A program made the position numbers and the translations under genes. Shown piece after piece: positions 18,556-27,024 of a DNA stretch of 64,000 bases (the first letter of the stretch is position 1; each line of letters starts with the position of its first letter). The notes under the pieces were generated by a model. The model did no database searches. It had not been told where the DNA came from and saw nothing but the letters and a program-made list of their open reading frames with translations. The DNA comes from Agrococcus sp. Marseille-P2731. GTDB taxonomy: Bacteria; Actinomycetota; Actinomycetes; Actinomycetales; Microbacteriaceae. The DNA lies in assembly GCF_900117395.1 (NCBI RefSeq), contig NZ_FPEG01000002.1:558001-622000 (forward strand), read 5' to 3'.

Positions 18556-19943
18556 TCCGCCCAGGCGTCACGCAGCGTCCAACCGGCCTCGGTGCTCATC
18601 GCGAGCACCGAGGCCGGTTTGCGTTCGGACACCACCCGCAGCAGCCAGGCGTCGCCGAGGCGCTGCACGAGCTCGAGCGTGCCGTCATCGGGCATCCGCC
18701 ACGGCTCCGCAGTCGTCAGCTGCGGGCTGCCCGGCTCGTGCAGGGCGACGAGGCATGCAGCATCCCCGGCTGCGAGGCAGGACTCGCGCTCGGCCAGCAG
18801 CGTGCTTACCGCGGCGACGGCGGCTTCCGGGTTGGCGTCGACAGGGGGTACGAGGTCCGCCGCAGCGGGCTGCGACCCAGCCGCATCGCTCACCGGCGTC
18901 GCCTCGGGCGCAGGACGCTCCGCCGCGATCACCTCCGGGCCGCCCGTCGGTGAGGCCGCGGGCGAGGCCGCAGACGGCGACGACTCGTCGCTCGCGGTGG
19001 GCCAGAGCAGCATCGCAGCGACCACCGAGGCGACAGCCCCGATCGCTGCGACCACCCAGAACCTCGGCCGCACGGCCCTCGCGCCCTCAGCGATCCTCGA
19101 CGCTCGCGGCCCGCCCCGCTCGACGAGCCGCTCTGCCGCCAACGCGAGGCGCGACAGCAGCGCGTCGACGGCGCCACCTCGACCGCGGTCGCGCATCCGC
19201 ACCGCCTGCCTCGGCTGCGCGGCCCTCCGGGCGCTCGCCGAGCCCCAGGGCTCCGCCGAGGACGAGGGCGCCAGCGTCAGCGGCAGCGCCGACCACGCCG
19301 CCAGGAGCGCGGCTCCTGCGCCAGCCATGTCACGCGCGACCAGAGCCGCCTCCACCTCCGCCGGCAGCGCGCATCCGCTCATCTCGAGCATCGCTCTCGC
19401 CAGCCGGCGCCAGCCGTCTACGTCGGAGGCCACGCCGTCGCTCGACTCCAGCCACGCCTGCGTCGGGCGCGTGGTCTCGATCCGCGCGCCCTCCCCGAGC
19501 AGCATCGGGGCGCCGTCGCCGTCGAGGCGCACGTCGGCCGCGGAGCAGCCGCCCGCGCTGGCGCCGACCGCGTGCAGCGACCCCAGAGCCGCAGCGATCG
19601 GCGCGAGGGCCGTCACCGCCTCCCCCGCAGCCGGCGCCTGCCGCTGGATGAGCCAGTCGGCGAGGCTCATCGGCAGCAGCGGTCGCACGAGCACCGCTCC
19701 GCCGTCGGTCGCGAGGTCGAGGATGGGCACGACATGCGGATGCCCGGCCGCGACCAGCGCCTCGACCTCTCTCGCGAGGACCGACTCGGCGCCAGGGAGG
19801 CTCCGGTGCAGCTCGACGCCCTCGGCGTCGCCGCCCGGTCCGTCAGAGGCCACCCAGACCTCGCGCTCGGCGTCGCGCCGCAGCGCCCGCACGAGCGGAT
19901 GGCCGGCGATCTGCGCACCCTCGTCACTCACGGGGCCGACCAT
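18552..19943 (-). CDS. Membrane-anchored pseudokinase-like protein with extracytoplasmic domain
   Basis: Encodes 463 aa. Residues about 15-220 follow a Ser/Thr kinase fold: a helix-C-like REVEALVAAGHPHVVPILDL, a hinge-like LVRPLLPMSLADWL and an F-helix-like SDVDGWRRLARAML. Catalytic residues are missing: no VAVK lysine (VELHRS instead), HRD is replaced around GGCSAADVRL, and DFG by LGEG. One transmembrane helix (about 295-314) and a Ser/Pro/Ala linker lead to an outer domain of about 90 aa containing two cysteines. The start is uncertain (ATG 19943 or GTG 19931; neither has a ribosome site). It occupies the position where other actinobacteria have lipB-lipA. Confidence 0.7.
   Translation of the reverse strand: MVGPVSDEGAQIAGHPLVRALRRDAEREVWVASDGPGGDAEGVELHRSLPGAESVLAREVEALVAAGHPHVVPILDLATDGGAVLVRPLLPMSLADWLIQRQAPAAGEAVTALAPIAAALGSLHAVGASAGGCSAADVRLDGDGAPMLLGEGARIETTRPTQAWLESSDGVASDVDGWRRLARAMLEMSGCALPAEVEAALVARDMAGAGAALLAAWSALPLTLAPSSSAEPWGSASARRAAQPRQAVRMRDRGRGGAVDALLSRLALAAERLVERGGPRASRIAEGARAVRPRFWVVAAIGAVASVVAAMLLWPTASDESSPSAASPAASPTGGPEVIAAERPAPEATPVSDAAGSQPAAADLVPPVDANPEAAVAAVSTLLAERESCLAAGDAACLVALHEPGSPQLTTAEPWRMPDDGTLELVQRLGDAWLLRVVSERKPASVLAMSTEAGWTLRDAWAD
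18581..18619 (+). terminator. sucB terminator inside the convergent gene
   Basis: A perfect 16-bp stem (18581-18596 with 18604-18619) and 7-nt loop begin 25 nt after the sucB stop. It lies within the last codons of the pseudokinase gene (residues about 441-454). Confidence 0.75.
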
Positions 19944-20012
19944 GCCACCGCATCCGAGCCCCGGGCGCTGGCGGGGCCTGCGACTGTGGAGAGCGCTGGC
20001 ACCGCGCCCCGG

Positions 20013-20018
20013 TATCCT
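20013..20018 (+). promoter_or_regulatory. -10 element TATCCT for the DUF4191 gene, leaderless
   Basis: TATCCT, 6-nt spacer, then ATG 20025. Confidence 0.6.
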
Positions 20019-20024
20019 GATGGC

Positions 20025-20714
20025 ATGGCACGCGACAGCGAGAAGGAGCCCGGCAGGCTCAAGACGATGTGGTCCATCTACAAGATGACCCATGAGAACG
20101 ACAAGAAGGCGCTGCCTCTCATGGCGCTCGCCTTCCTCGGGCCGATCGCCGTGATCACGACGCTCGCGATCGTCTTCCGCCAGGACACGCTGTTCCTCGT
20201 CCTGTGGATCATCTCGGGCGTGCTCATCGGCCTGATGCTGATGATGATGACCCTCACCTGGCGCGCCGAGAAGATCGCCTTCGCGCAGATCGAGGGCCGC
20301 CCCGGCGCTGTCGGTGCCGTGCTGAAGAACGGCCTGCGCGGCAACTGGAACACGAGCGAGATGCCCACGGGCGTCAACCCGAAGACGCAGGATGCCGTGT
20401 ATCGAGCCGTCGGCAAGCCCGGTGTCGTGCTGATCGCGGAGGGCCCCAAGGATCGGGTCGCGCGGATCCTGAGCGAGGAGCAGCGCAAGGTGAAGCGCAT
20501 CGTGCCGAACGTGCCGATCCACGTGCTCGAGATCGGGCCGCAGTCGTCCCTCGAGCTGCGCAAGCTGACGAAGTCGATGCGCCGCCTCAAGAAGACCCTC
20601 ACGCGCGCAGAGGTCATGGCTGTCGCCAACCGCCTCACCTCGCTCGGCCAGACCAGCCTGCCGATCCCCAAGGGGATCGACCCCCGCCGAGTTCGGCCCG
20701 GCCGCCCACGCTGA
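20025..20714 (+). CDS. DUF4191 membrane protein
   Basis: Encodes 229 aa. A basic N-terminus is followed by two adjacent transmembrane helices (about 31-51 and 56-77) and a soluble domain containing GRPGAVGAVLKNGLRGNW and GPKDRVARILSEEQRK. This matches the actinobacterial DUF4191 family, which commonly lies just before glnA1, as here. The function is unknown. The start is set by ATG 20025 with the leaderless -10; there is no Shine-Dalgarno. Confidence 0.88.
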   Translation: MARDSEKEPGRLKTMWSIYKMTHENDKKALPLMALAFLGPIAVITTLAIVFRQDTLFLVLWIISGVLIGLMLMMMTLTWRAEKIAFAQIEGRPGAVGAVLKNGLRGNWNTSEMPTGVNPKTQDAVYRAVGKPGVVLIAEGPKDRVARILSEEQRKVKRIVPNVPIHVLEIGPQSSLELRKLTKSMRRLKKTLTRAEVMAVANRLTSLGQTSLPIPKGIDPRRVRPGRPR

Positions 20715-20715
20715 C

Positions 20716-20753
20716 GTAACACCGCTGAAACATCGGCGTCACGGTAGGGCAAC
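20716..20753 (+). promoter_or_regulatory. GlnR operator (four half-sites) upstream of glnA1
   Basis: Four 5-mers each separated by exactly 6 nt: GTAAC (20716), GAAAC (20727), GTCAC (20738), GCAAC (20749). This follows the actinobacterial GlnR box gTnAC-n6-GaAAc repeated twice. Its centre lies near -41 from the predicted start at about 20776, a position suited to activation. It begins 2 nt after the DUF4191 stop. Confidence 0.85.
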
Positions 20754-20763
20754 CGCTCTCGCG

Positions 20764-20769
20764 TAGCGT
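20764..20769 (+). promoter_or_regulatory. glnA1 -10 (TAGCGT)
   Basis: TAGCGT sits 11 nt downstream of the last GlnR half-site. No -35 is visible, as expected for an activator-dependent promoter. Confidence 0.5.
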
Positions 20770-20815
20770 CGAGGTCACGGCATCCGCCCACCCCCAACGC
20801 ACGTCAAGGAGCAGC

Positions 20816-22240
20816 ATGTTCAAGGATTCCTCCGAGGTCCTCGCCTTCATCAAGGACGAGGGGGTGCAGTTCCTCGACATCCGCTTCACCGACCTCCCCG
20901 GTGTGCAGCAGCACTTCAACATCCCCGCCTCGACGGTCGATGAGGAGTTCTTCAGCGTCGGCCAGCTCTTCGACGGCTCGTCGATCCGCGGCTTCGCGAG
21001 CATCCACGAGTCGGACATGCAGCTGATCCCCGACGTCACGACCTCCTACATCGACCCCTTCCGCGACGCGAAGACGCTCGTGATGATCTTCGACATCTAC
21101 AACCCGCGCACGGGCGAGATCTACCACCGCGACCCGCGCCAGGTGGCGCACAAGGCCGAGCAGTACCTCGCATCGACGGGCATCGCCGACACCGCGTTCT
21201 TCGCGCCCGAGGCTGAGTTCTACGTCTTCGACGACGTGCGCTACGAGACGAAGTCGAACCAGTCGTTCTACGCGGTCGACTCCGAGGAGGGCGCCTGGAA
21301 CTCCGGTCGCGTCGAGGAGGGCGGCAACCTGGGCAACAAGACGCCGTTCAAGGGCGGCTACTTCCCCGTCTCCCCCGTCGACAAGCAGGCCGACCTTCGC
21401 GACGACATCGTGCTCAAGCTCGAGGCGATCGGCCTGCAGGTCGAGCGCAGCCACCACGAGGTCGGCACCGGCGGCCAGGCCGAGATCAACTACCGCTTCA
21501 ACACGATGGTGAAGGCCGCGGATGAGATCCTCGCCTTCAAGTACATCGTCAAGAACACCGCGGAGCAGTGGGGCAAGACGGCGACGTTCATGCCCAAGCC
21601 GCTCTTCGGCGACAACGGCTCCGGCATGCACACGCACCAGTCGCTGTGGCTCGACGGCACGCCGCTGTTCTTCGACGAGAACGGCTACGGCAACCTCTCC
21701 GACACGGCCCGCTGGTACATTGGCGGCCTGCTCGCCCACGCTCCCGCGGTGCTCGCGTTCACGAACCCGTCGATCAACTCCTATCGCCGCCTCGTGAAGG
21801 GCTTCGAGGCGCCGGTCAACCTGGTCTACTCGGCCGGCAACCGCTCGGCGGCCATCCGCATCCCGATCACCGGGTCGAACCCGAAGGCGAAGCGCATCGA
21901 GTTCCGCGCCCCCGACGCGGCGTCGAACCCCTACCTGGCGTTCGCGGCGCAGATGATGGCCGGCCTCGACGGCATCAAGAACCGCATCGAGCCGCACGAG
22001 CCGGTCGACAAGGACCTCTACGAGCTGCCGCCCGAGGAGGCGAAGAACATCCCCCAGGTGCCCGGCACCCTCGAGGAGGCGCTCGTCGCGCTCGAGAATG
22101 ACCACGAGTTCCTGCTCGAGGGCAACGTCTTCACCAAGGACCTCATCGACACCTGGATCTCCTTCAAGCGGGAGACCGAGATCCTGCCGATGGCGCTGCG
22201 CCCGCACCCCTACGAGTTCGAGCTCTACTACGGGGTCTGA
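20816..22240 (+). CDS. glnA: Glutamine synthetase type I
   Basis: Encodes 474 aa, typical GSI-beta length. Visible are the N-terminal beta-grasp ([14 protein letters not shown]), the metal-binding [12 protein letters not shown], the ATP/glutamate-site [11 protein letters not shown] and RSAAIRIP, and the adenylylation site [10 protein letters not shown] with Tyr402. It assimilates ammonium into glutamine in the cytosol. GlnE, encoded on the opposite strand 0.5 kb downstream, would modify Tyr402. AAGGAG precedes ATG 20816. A GlnR operator lies upstream and a terminator downstream, so it forms a single-gene unit. Confidence 0.97.
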   Translation: MFKDSSEVLAFIKDEGVQFLDIRFTDLPGVQQHFNIPASTVDEEFFSVGQLFDGSSIRGFASIHESDMQLIPDVTTSYIDPFRDAKTLVMIFDIYNPRTGEIYHRDPRQVAHKAEQYLASTGIADTAFFAPEAEFYVFDDVRYETKSNQSFYAVDSEEGAWNSGRVEEGGNLGNKTPFKGGYFPVSPVDKQADLRDDIVLKLEAIGLQVERSHHEVGTGGQAEINYRFNTMVKAADEILAFKYIVKNTAEQWGKTATFMPKPLFGDNGSGMHTHQSLWLDGTPLFFDENGYGNLSDTARWYIGGLLAHAPAVLAFTNPSINSYRRLVKGFEAPVNLVYSAGNRSAAIRIPITGSNPKAKRIEFRAPDAASNPYLAFAAQMMAGLDGIKNRIEPHEPVDKDLYELPPEEAKNIPQVPGTLEEALVALENDHEFLLEGNVFTKDLIDTWISFKRETEILPMALRPHPYEFELYYGV

Positions 22241-22271
22241 CGAGACGCGCTGCGTCTGACGCACACACACG

Positions 22272-22306
22272 GCGGGGCCGGATCTCTTGGGGGGATCCGG
22301 CCCCGC
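22272..22306. terminator. glnA1 terminator
   Basis: A perfect 13-bp stem (22272-22284 with 22294-22306) with a 9-nt loop, followed by TCTCTCGTC. The rest of the gap 22307-22467 shows nothing recognisable. Confidence 0.85.
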
Positions 22307-22467
22307 TCTCTCGTCCCCCACCGCTCTGCGGCCGGCTCATCCCTGCCTCGCGCCTCTCCCCCGCGCTGGTCGCGTCAGGCAGATGTGCACGCACCTGCTG
22401 CCTGCACGCGTGTGCGACGACCGATGGGTGCACCTCTCTCGCGGTTGGGCGCGTCGAGCGGGCCGAT

Positions 22468-22671
22468 TCAGACCGTGACGGCGTTGCCGCAGATGGTGCA
22501 GACCTCGAGCTCGCGACGGCCCCAGCGGGCGATCGGGATGAAGAAGAGCGTGAACTGCTTCGCCGTGCGAAGGCGGTTCCACACGGTCGTGTTCCCGCAG
22601 CGGCCGCACGTGCGCGTCTGACCCGCACCGAGCTCGTGCTCCTTGCTGCCGAAGCCGAAGATGAAGAACAT
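22468..22671 (-). CDS. Small zinc-ribbon protein
   Basis: Encodes 67 aa. It has paired zinc knuckles CGRCG (about residues 22-26) and CTICG (about 58-62), separated by a hydrophobic, basic middle, FTLFFIPIARWG. One zinc ion per chain is expected. The role is unknown; such proteins are widespread in actinobacteria. It lies 38 nt downstream of glnE in the same orientation but has its own TAGGCT 6 nt before the ATG, so it is probably also transcribed alone as a leaderless message. Confidence 0.8.
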   Translation of the reverse strand: MFFIFGFGSKEHELGAGQTRTCGRCGNTTVWNRLRTAKQFTLFFIPIARWGRRELEVCTICGNAVTV

Positions 22672-22677
22672 CGCGCC

Positions 22678-22683
22678 AGCCTA
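22678..22683 (-). promoter_or_regulatory. -10 element TAGGCT for the zinc-ribbon gene, leaderless
   Basis: TAGGCT, 6-nt spacer GGCGCG, then ATG 22671. Confidence 0.6.
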
Positions 22684-22709
22684 GGGCGCGACGCGGCGCA
22701 GCACCTGGT

Positions 22710-25628
22710 TCAGCCCTCGTAGAAGACGCGGTCGAAGACGCGACGGGAGCGACGCGTGGTCGCGAGGTACTGCTCCTCCAGCGCCGCTGCCGAGCCCGAG
22801 GGCAGCCCCACGAGCCGAGCGACCGCCTCGAGCTCGCCACGATCCTCCGGGAGCAGGTCGATCGAGCGGGCGCGCGAGAGCGCGAGGGCGTTGCGGATGC
22901 GCGTGGCCAGCAGCCACGCCTCGCGCAGCACGCGCGCGTCGCGGTCGGCGAGGAGGTCGAGCCGCGCCGCGGCGCCGAGCGCCTCGAGCGTGGAGGGCGT
23001 TCGCAGGCTCGGCTCGCGGCCGGCGTGCCGCAGCTGCAGGAGCTGCACGAGCCACTCCACGTCGCTCAGCGCCCCGTCGCCCAGCTTCAGGTGGCGACGG
23101 CGGTCGGCGGCCTGCGGCAGGCGCTCGGTCTCAACCCGGGCCTTGATGCGGCGCACCTCGCGCACCGACGACGAAGGGAAGTCAGCCGGGTAGCGCCGCT
23201 CGTCGATGATCGCCATCAGCTCATCGGCGAGCTCCGCGTCGCCCGCGAAGGGTCGCGCGCGCAGCAGCGCCTGCGCCTCCCACGGTTCTGACCAGCGGTC
23301 GTAGTAGGCGCGATAGCTGTCGACCGTGCGCACGAGCGGGCCCTGGCGACCCTCGGGCCGCAGCCCGGCATCCAGCTCGAACGGCAGCGAGGGATCGGCG
23401 AGCGTCTCCTGCACCTTGCGCACGACCACGGTCGCGGCCGCGATCGGGTCGTCGTCGCCGCGCGCGACGTGCATGACGTCGATATCGCTGCCGAAGCCGA
23501 TCTCGCGGCCGCCCGTGCGGCCCATGGTGATGATCGCGAACCGCAGGCCCTCGGGCGTGTGCAGCGTCACTGCCGCGTCGACGAGCGCGGCGGCGATCGC
23601 GGTGAGCGCGGCCCCGACGCCCGCCTCGTCGATGCGCTGCAGGGCGCTCGCGGTCGCGACGCGCAGGTGCTCGCGGCGCCGGAGGCCGCGCAGTGCCCGC
23701 TGCACCGCATCCGCATCGCCCTCGTGGCGCCGCAGGATCGCCGCGGTCTCCTCTCGCAGCGCCTCCTCGCTCCTGGGCCGCAGCTGCTCGTCGCTGTCGA
23801 GCCAGGACGCGGCCTCCGGCAGGCGCTCCATGAGTGAGCCGATGAGCCGCGACGACGAGAGCAGGTTCGTGAGGCGCCGCGCCGCGACGGGCGAATCGCG
23901 CAGCATGCGCAGGAACCACGGGCTGTCGCCGAGCGCCTCGCTCAGGCGGCGGAACGCCAGCAGACCCATGTCGGGGTCGGCACCCTCGGCGAACCAGCCG
24001 AGCAGCACCGGCAGCAGCAGCCGTTGGATCTGCGAGCGCCTCGAGACGCCGCCGGTGAGCTCGCCGATGTGCGCGAGCGCGCCCTTCGGGTCGACGTAGC
24101 CGGATGCCCGCAGGCGTCGCTGCGCGGCCTCGGGCGTCAGGTGCACGTCGTCGCGGTCGAGCGAGGCGACGGCGCCGAGCAGCGGGCGGTAGAAGATGCG
24201 CTCGTGCAAGGTCCGCACGGCCCGGCGCACCGCCTGCCACCGCTTCGCGAGCTCGTCGGCGCTCTCGAGCCGCGCGGTGCGGGCGAGCCTGCGCTGGTCG
24301 TCGGCGTCGATCGGCATGAGGTGGGTGCGCCGCATGCGCCAGAACTGGATGCGGTGCTCGAGCATGCGCAGGAACCGGTAGTGGTCGCTGAACTCGTCCC
24401 GGTCGCTGCGCCCGACGATGCCCCGGGCGGCGAGCGCGTCGAGCGCCTCGAGCGTGCCGCGCTGACGCAGCGACTCGTCGTCGGCGCCGTGGACGAGCTG
24501 CAGCAGCTGCACGGTGAACTCGATGTCGCGCACGCCCCCGGGGCCGAGCTTCAGCTGTCGGTCGACCTCGTCGGCGGGGATGTGCTCGGTGACGCGCTCG
24601 CGCATCCGCTGCACCGACTCGACGAAGCCGTCCCGGCTCGACGACTCCCACACCTTCGCGCGCACGGCGCCGTCGTAGGCAGCACCGAGGTGCTCGTCGC
24701 CCGCGATCGGCCGCGCCTTCAGCAGCGCCTGGAACTCCCACGACTTCGCCCAGCGGTCGTAGTAGGCCACGTGCGAGGCGAGCGTGCGGGTCAACGCGCC
24801 GTCCTTGCCCTCGGGCCGGAGGTTCGCATCGACCTCCCACAGCGGCGGCGCCTTCTGGAAGGCCGCGCACGCGGCCGTGGTCTCGCGCGCCAGCAGCGTC
24901 GCGATCTGCGTCGCGCGCGTCTCGTCGAGCTCGGCGTCGTCGGCGACGGCGTGCACCCAGATGACGTCGACGTCGCTGACGTAGTTCAGCTCGCGAGCGC
25001 CGGTCTTGCCCATGCCGATGACCGCGAGCCGCACGAGGTCGGCGTCGGCGCCGAAGCGCTCGCGCGCGACGGCACGGGCGATGGCGAGGCCGGCGTCGAG
25101 GGCGGCGGAGGCGAGGTCCGCGAGGGCGGCGGAGACCACCTGCACGCGCTCCTTCGGGTCCTCGAGCGCGAGATCCCACGCGACGAGCTCTGCCAAATGT
25201 CGGCGGTAGCGGCAGCGCATCGCTCCGACGGCCTCGGCCTGCGGCATGGTGGATGCGCCGTCACGGACCGCGACCGCCTGGAGCAGGCTGTCGCGATACT
25301 CGGCGGCCTCGCGCGGCGGCTGGGGGCGCAGGACGACGTCGAAGTCCTCCGCGTGGCGCTCGAGGTGCTCGGCCGTCCCGAGCGACCCGCCGAGCACGCG
25401 CAGGAGCGACGCCCGCCCCGCGTCGTCGCCCACCACATCCGACAGATCGATCCCGGCGCGCACGAAGCGCACGAGCATCTGCAGCGCCGTGTCGGCGTCA
25501 GCGGTGCGCGCGCACTCCTCGGCCGCGTCCTGCAGCTCCTCCGGCAGCTCCTGCAGCAGCGCCTCTGCCCTGTCGGGCTCGCGGTATCCCAGCCGCGCGA
25601 GCCGCGTGCGCGGCGATGGGATGCGCAT
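22710..25628 (-). CDS. glnE: Bifunctional glutamine synthetase adenylyltransferase / adenylyl-removing enzyme
   Basis: Encodes 972 aa, the normal length. Two nucleotidyltransferase domains are evident, each with a paired-aspartate site: ELNYVSDVDVIW in the N-terminal half and GFGSDIDVMH in the C-terminal half. Each is followed by the family segments VDANLRPEGKDGALTR or LDAGLRPEGRQGPLVR and then KLGPGGVRDIEF or KLGDGALSDVEW. One domain adenylylates the GS tyrosine and the other removes AMP. It starts 3 nt after the glnA2 stop codon, so it is in an operon with glnA2. Confidence 0.97.
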   Translation of the reverse strand: MRIPSPRTRLARLGYREPDRAEALLQELPEELQDAAEECARTADADTALQMLVRFVRAGIDLSDVVGDDAGRASLLRVLGGSLGTAEHLERHAEDFDVVLRPQPPREAAEYRDSLLQAVAVRDGASTMPQAEAVGAMRCRYRRHLAELVAWDLALEDPKERVQVVSAALADLASAALDAGLAIARAVARERFGADADLVRLAVIGMGKTGARELNYVSDVDVIWVHAVADDAELDETRATQIATLLARETTAACAAFQKAPPLWEVDANLRPEGKDGALTRTLASHVAYYDRWAKSWEFQALLKARPIAGDEHLGAAYDGAVRAKVWESSSRDGFVESVQRMRERVTEHIPADEVDRQLKLGPGGVRDIEFTVQLLQLVHGADDESLRQRGTLEALDALAARGIVGRSDRDEFSDHYRFLRMLEHRIQFWRMRRTHLMPIDADDQRRLARTARLESADELAKRWQAVRRAVRTLHERIFYRPLLGAVASLDRDDVHLTPEAAQRRLRASGYVDPKGALAHIGELTGGVSRRSQIQRLLLPVLLGWFAEGADPDMGLLAFRRLSEALGDSPWFLRMLRDSPVAARRLTNLLSSSRLIGSLMERLPEAASWLDSDEQLRPRSEEALREETAAILRRHEGDADAVQRALRGLRRREHLRVATASALQRIDEAGVGAALTAIAAALVDAAVTLHTPEGLRFAIITMGRTGGREIGFGSDIDVMHVARGDDDPIAAATVVVRKVQETLADPSLPFELDAGLRPEGRQGPLVRTVDSYRAYYDRWSEPWEAQALLRARPFAGDAELADELMAIIDERRYPADFPSSSVREVRRIKARVETERLPQAADRRRHLKLGDGALSDVEWLVQLLQLRHAGREPSLRTPSTLEALGAAARLDLLADRDARVLREAWLLATRIRNALALSRARSIDLLPEDRGELEAVARLVGLPSGSAAALEEQYLATTRRSRRVFDRVFYEG

Positions 25629-25631
25629 GGG

Positions 25632-26963
25632 CTAGAGCGAGAGCAGGTTCGACTCGAGCTCCACGCGCGTCACCTGGTCGCGGTAGCGGCGCCAGTCCTC
25701 GCGCTTGTTGCGCAGGAAGTAGGAGAAGACCTGCTCCCCGAGCGTCTCGGCGACGAGCTCCGACTCCTCCATGGCGCGGATCGCCGCGTCGAGGCTCGTG
25801 GGCAGCGGCGTGTAGCCGAGGGCCTTGCGCTCCTTGTCGGAGAGCTGCCAGATGTCCTCGATCGCCTCGTCGGGCAGCTCGTAGCCCTCTTCGATGCCCT
25901 TGAGCCCAGCTGCCAGCAGCACCGAGAAGGCCAGGTAGGGGTTCGCCGCCGAGTCGAGGCCGCGGTACTCGACCCGCGCCGACTGCGCCTTGTTCGGCTT
26001 CGACAGCGGAACCCGCACGAGCGCCGAGCGGTTGTTGTGGCCCCAGCTGACGAAGCTCGGAGCCTCGTCGCCGGCCCACAGGCGCTTGTAGGAGTTGACG
26101 AACTGGTTCGTGACGGCCGTGAACTCGGGCGCGTGCCGCAGGAGGCCGGCGACGAAGTGGCGGCCCACCTTCGACAGCTGGTACTTGCCGCTCGGGTCGT
26201 GGAAGGCGTTCCGCTCCCCCTCGAACAGGGACATGTGCGTGTGCATGCCGCTGCCGGGGTGCCCTTCGAAGGGCTTCGGCATGAAGGTCGCGAAGACGCC
26301 CTCCGAGATCGCGACCTCCTTGACGATCGTGCGGAAGGTCATGATGTTGTCGGCGGTCGACAGCGCGTCGGCGTAGCGCAGGTCGATCTCGTTCTGGCCG
26401 GGGCCGGCCTCGTGGTGGCTGAACTCGACCGAGATGCCGATGTCCTCGAGCATCCGCACGCTCGCGCGACGGAAGTCGTGGGCGGTGCCGCCGGGCACGT
26501 TGTCGAAGTAGCCGGCGCGGTCGACGGGCTCGGGATGCTGGACGTCGGCCGACTTCAGCAGGTAGAACTCGCACTCGGGGTGCGTGTAGAAGCTGAAGCC
26601 GCGGTCGGCGGCCTTCGCGAGCGTGCGCTTGAGCACGCGGCGCGGGTCTGCGGCGGCGGGCTCGCCGTCGGGCGTGTAGATGTCGCAGAACATGCGGGCG
26701 GTCGGATCGACCTCACCGCGCCACGGGAGCACCTGGAAGGTCGAGGGGTCGGCCTTCGCGATGACGTCGGCCTCCGAGGAGCGCGAGAGGCCCTCGATCG
26801 ACGAGCCGTCGATGCCCATGCCCTCGAGGAACGCGCCCTCGACCTCTGCCGGGGCGATCGCCACCGACTTCAGCGAGCCCAGGACATCCGTGAACCACAG
26901 CCTCACGAACTTGACGCCGCGCTCCTCGATCGTGCGAAGCACGAAGTCCTGCTGCTTGTCCAT
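25632..26963 (-). CDS. glnA2: Glutamine synthetase paralogue (GlnA2), no adenylylation tyrosine
   Basis: Encodes 443 aa. The GSI fold motifs are present: VKFVRLWFTDVLG, FYTHPECEFYLL, GSGMHTHMSL and RVEYRGLDSAANPYLAF. The length is shorter than GlnA1 and matches the GSI-alpha-like group. At the position of the regulatory tyrosine it has DIWQLSDKER, that is Trp372, so it should not be a GlnE target. The substrate could be glutamate, or a gamma-glutamyl acceptor such as a polyamine as known for some streptomycete paralogues. Order and orientation (glnA1 opposite to glnA2-glnE, then panB) match Mycobacterium tuberculosis. Confidence 0.92.
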   Translation of the reverse strand: MDKQQDFVLRTIEERGVKFVRLWFTDVLGSLKSVAIAPAEVEGAFLEGMGIDGSSIEGLSRSSEADVIAKADPSTFQVLPWRGEVDPTARMFCDIYTPDGEPAAADPRRVLKRTLAKAADRGFSFYTHPECEFYLLKSADVQHPEPVDRAGYFDNVPGGTAHDFRRASVRMLEDIGISVEFSHHEAGPGQNEIDLRYADALSTADNIMTFRTIVKEVAISEGVFATFMPKPFEGHPGSGMHTHMSLFEGERNAFHDPSGKYQLSKVGRHFVAGLLRHAPEFTAVTNQFVNSYKRLWAGDEAPSFVSWGHNNRSALVRVPLSKPNKAQSARVEYRGLDSAANPYLAFSVLLAAGLKGIEEGYELPDEAIEDIWQLSDKERKALGYTPLPTSLDAAIRAMEESELVAETLGEQVFSYFLRNKREDWRRYRDQVTRVELESNLLSL

Positions 26964-27012
26964 CCCGGCCCCTCTCTGCCTCTCATCAGGCTAGTGGGCG
27001 CGCGCTGCGGGT

Positions 27013-27018
27013 TAGGCT
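27013..27018 (+). promoter_or_regulatory. -10 element TAGGCT for panB, leaderless
   Basis: TAGGCT, 6-nt spacer CGGGAC, then ATG 27025. Confidence 0.62.
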
Positions 27019-27024
27019 CGGGAC

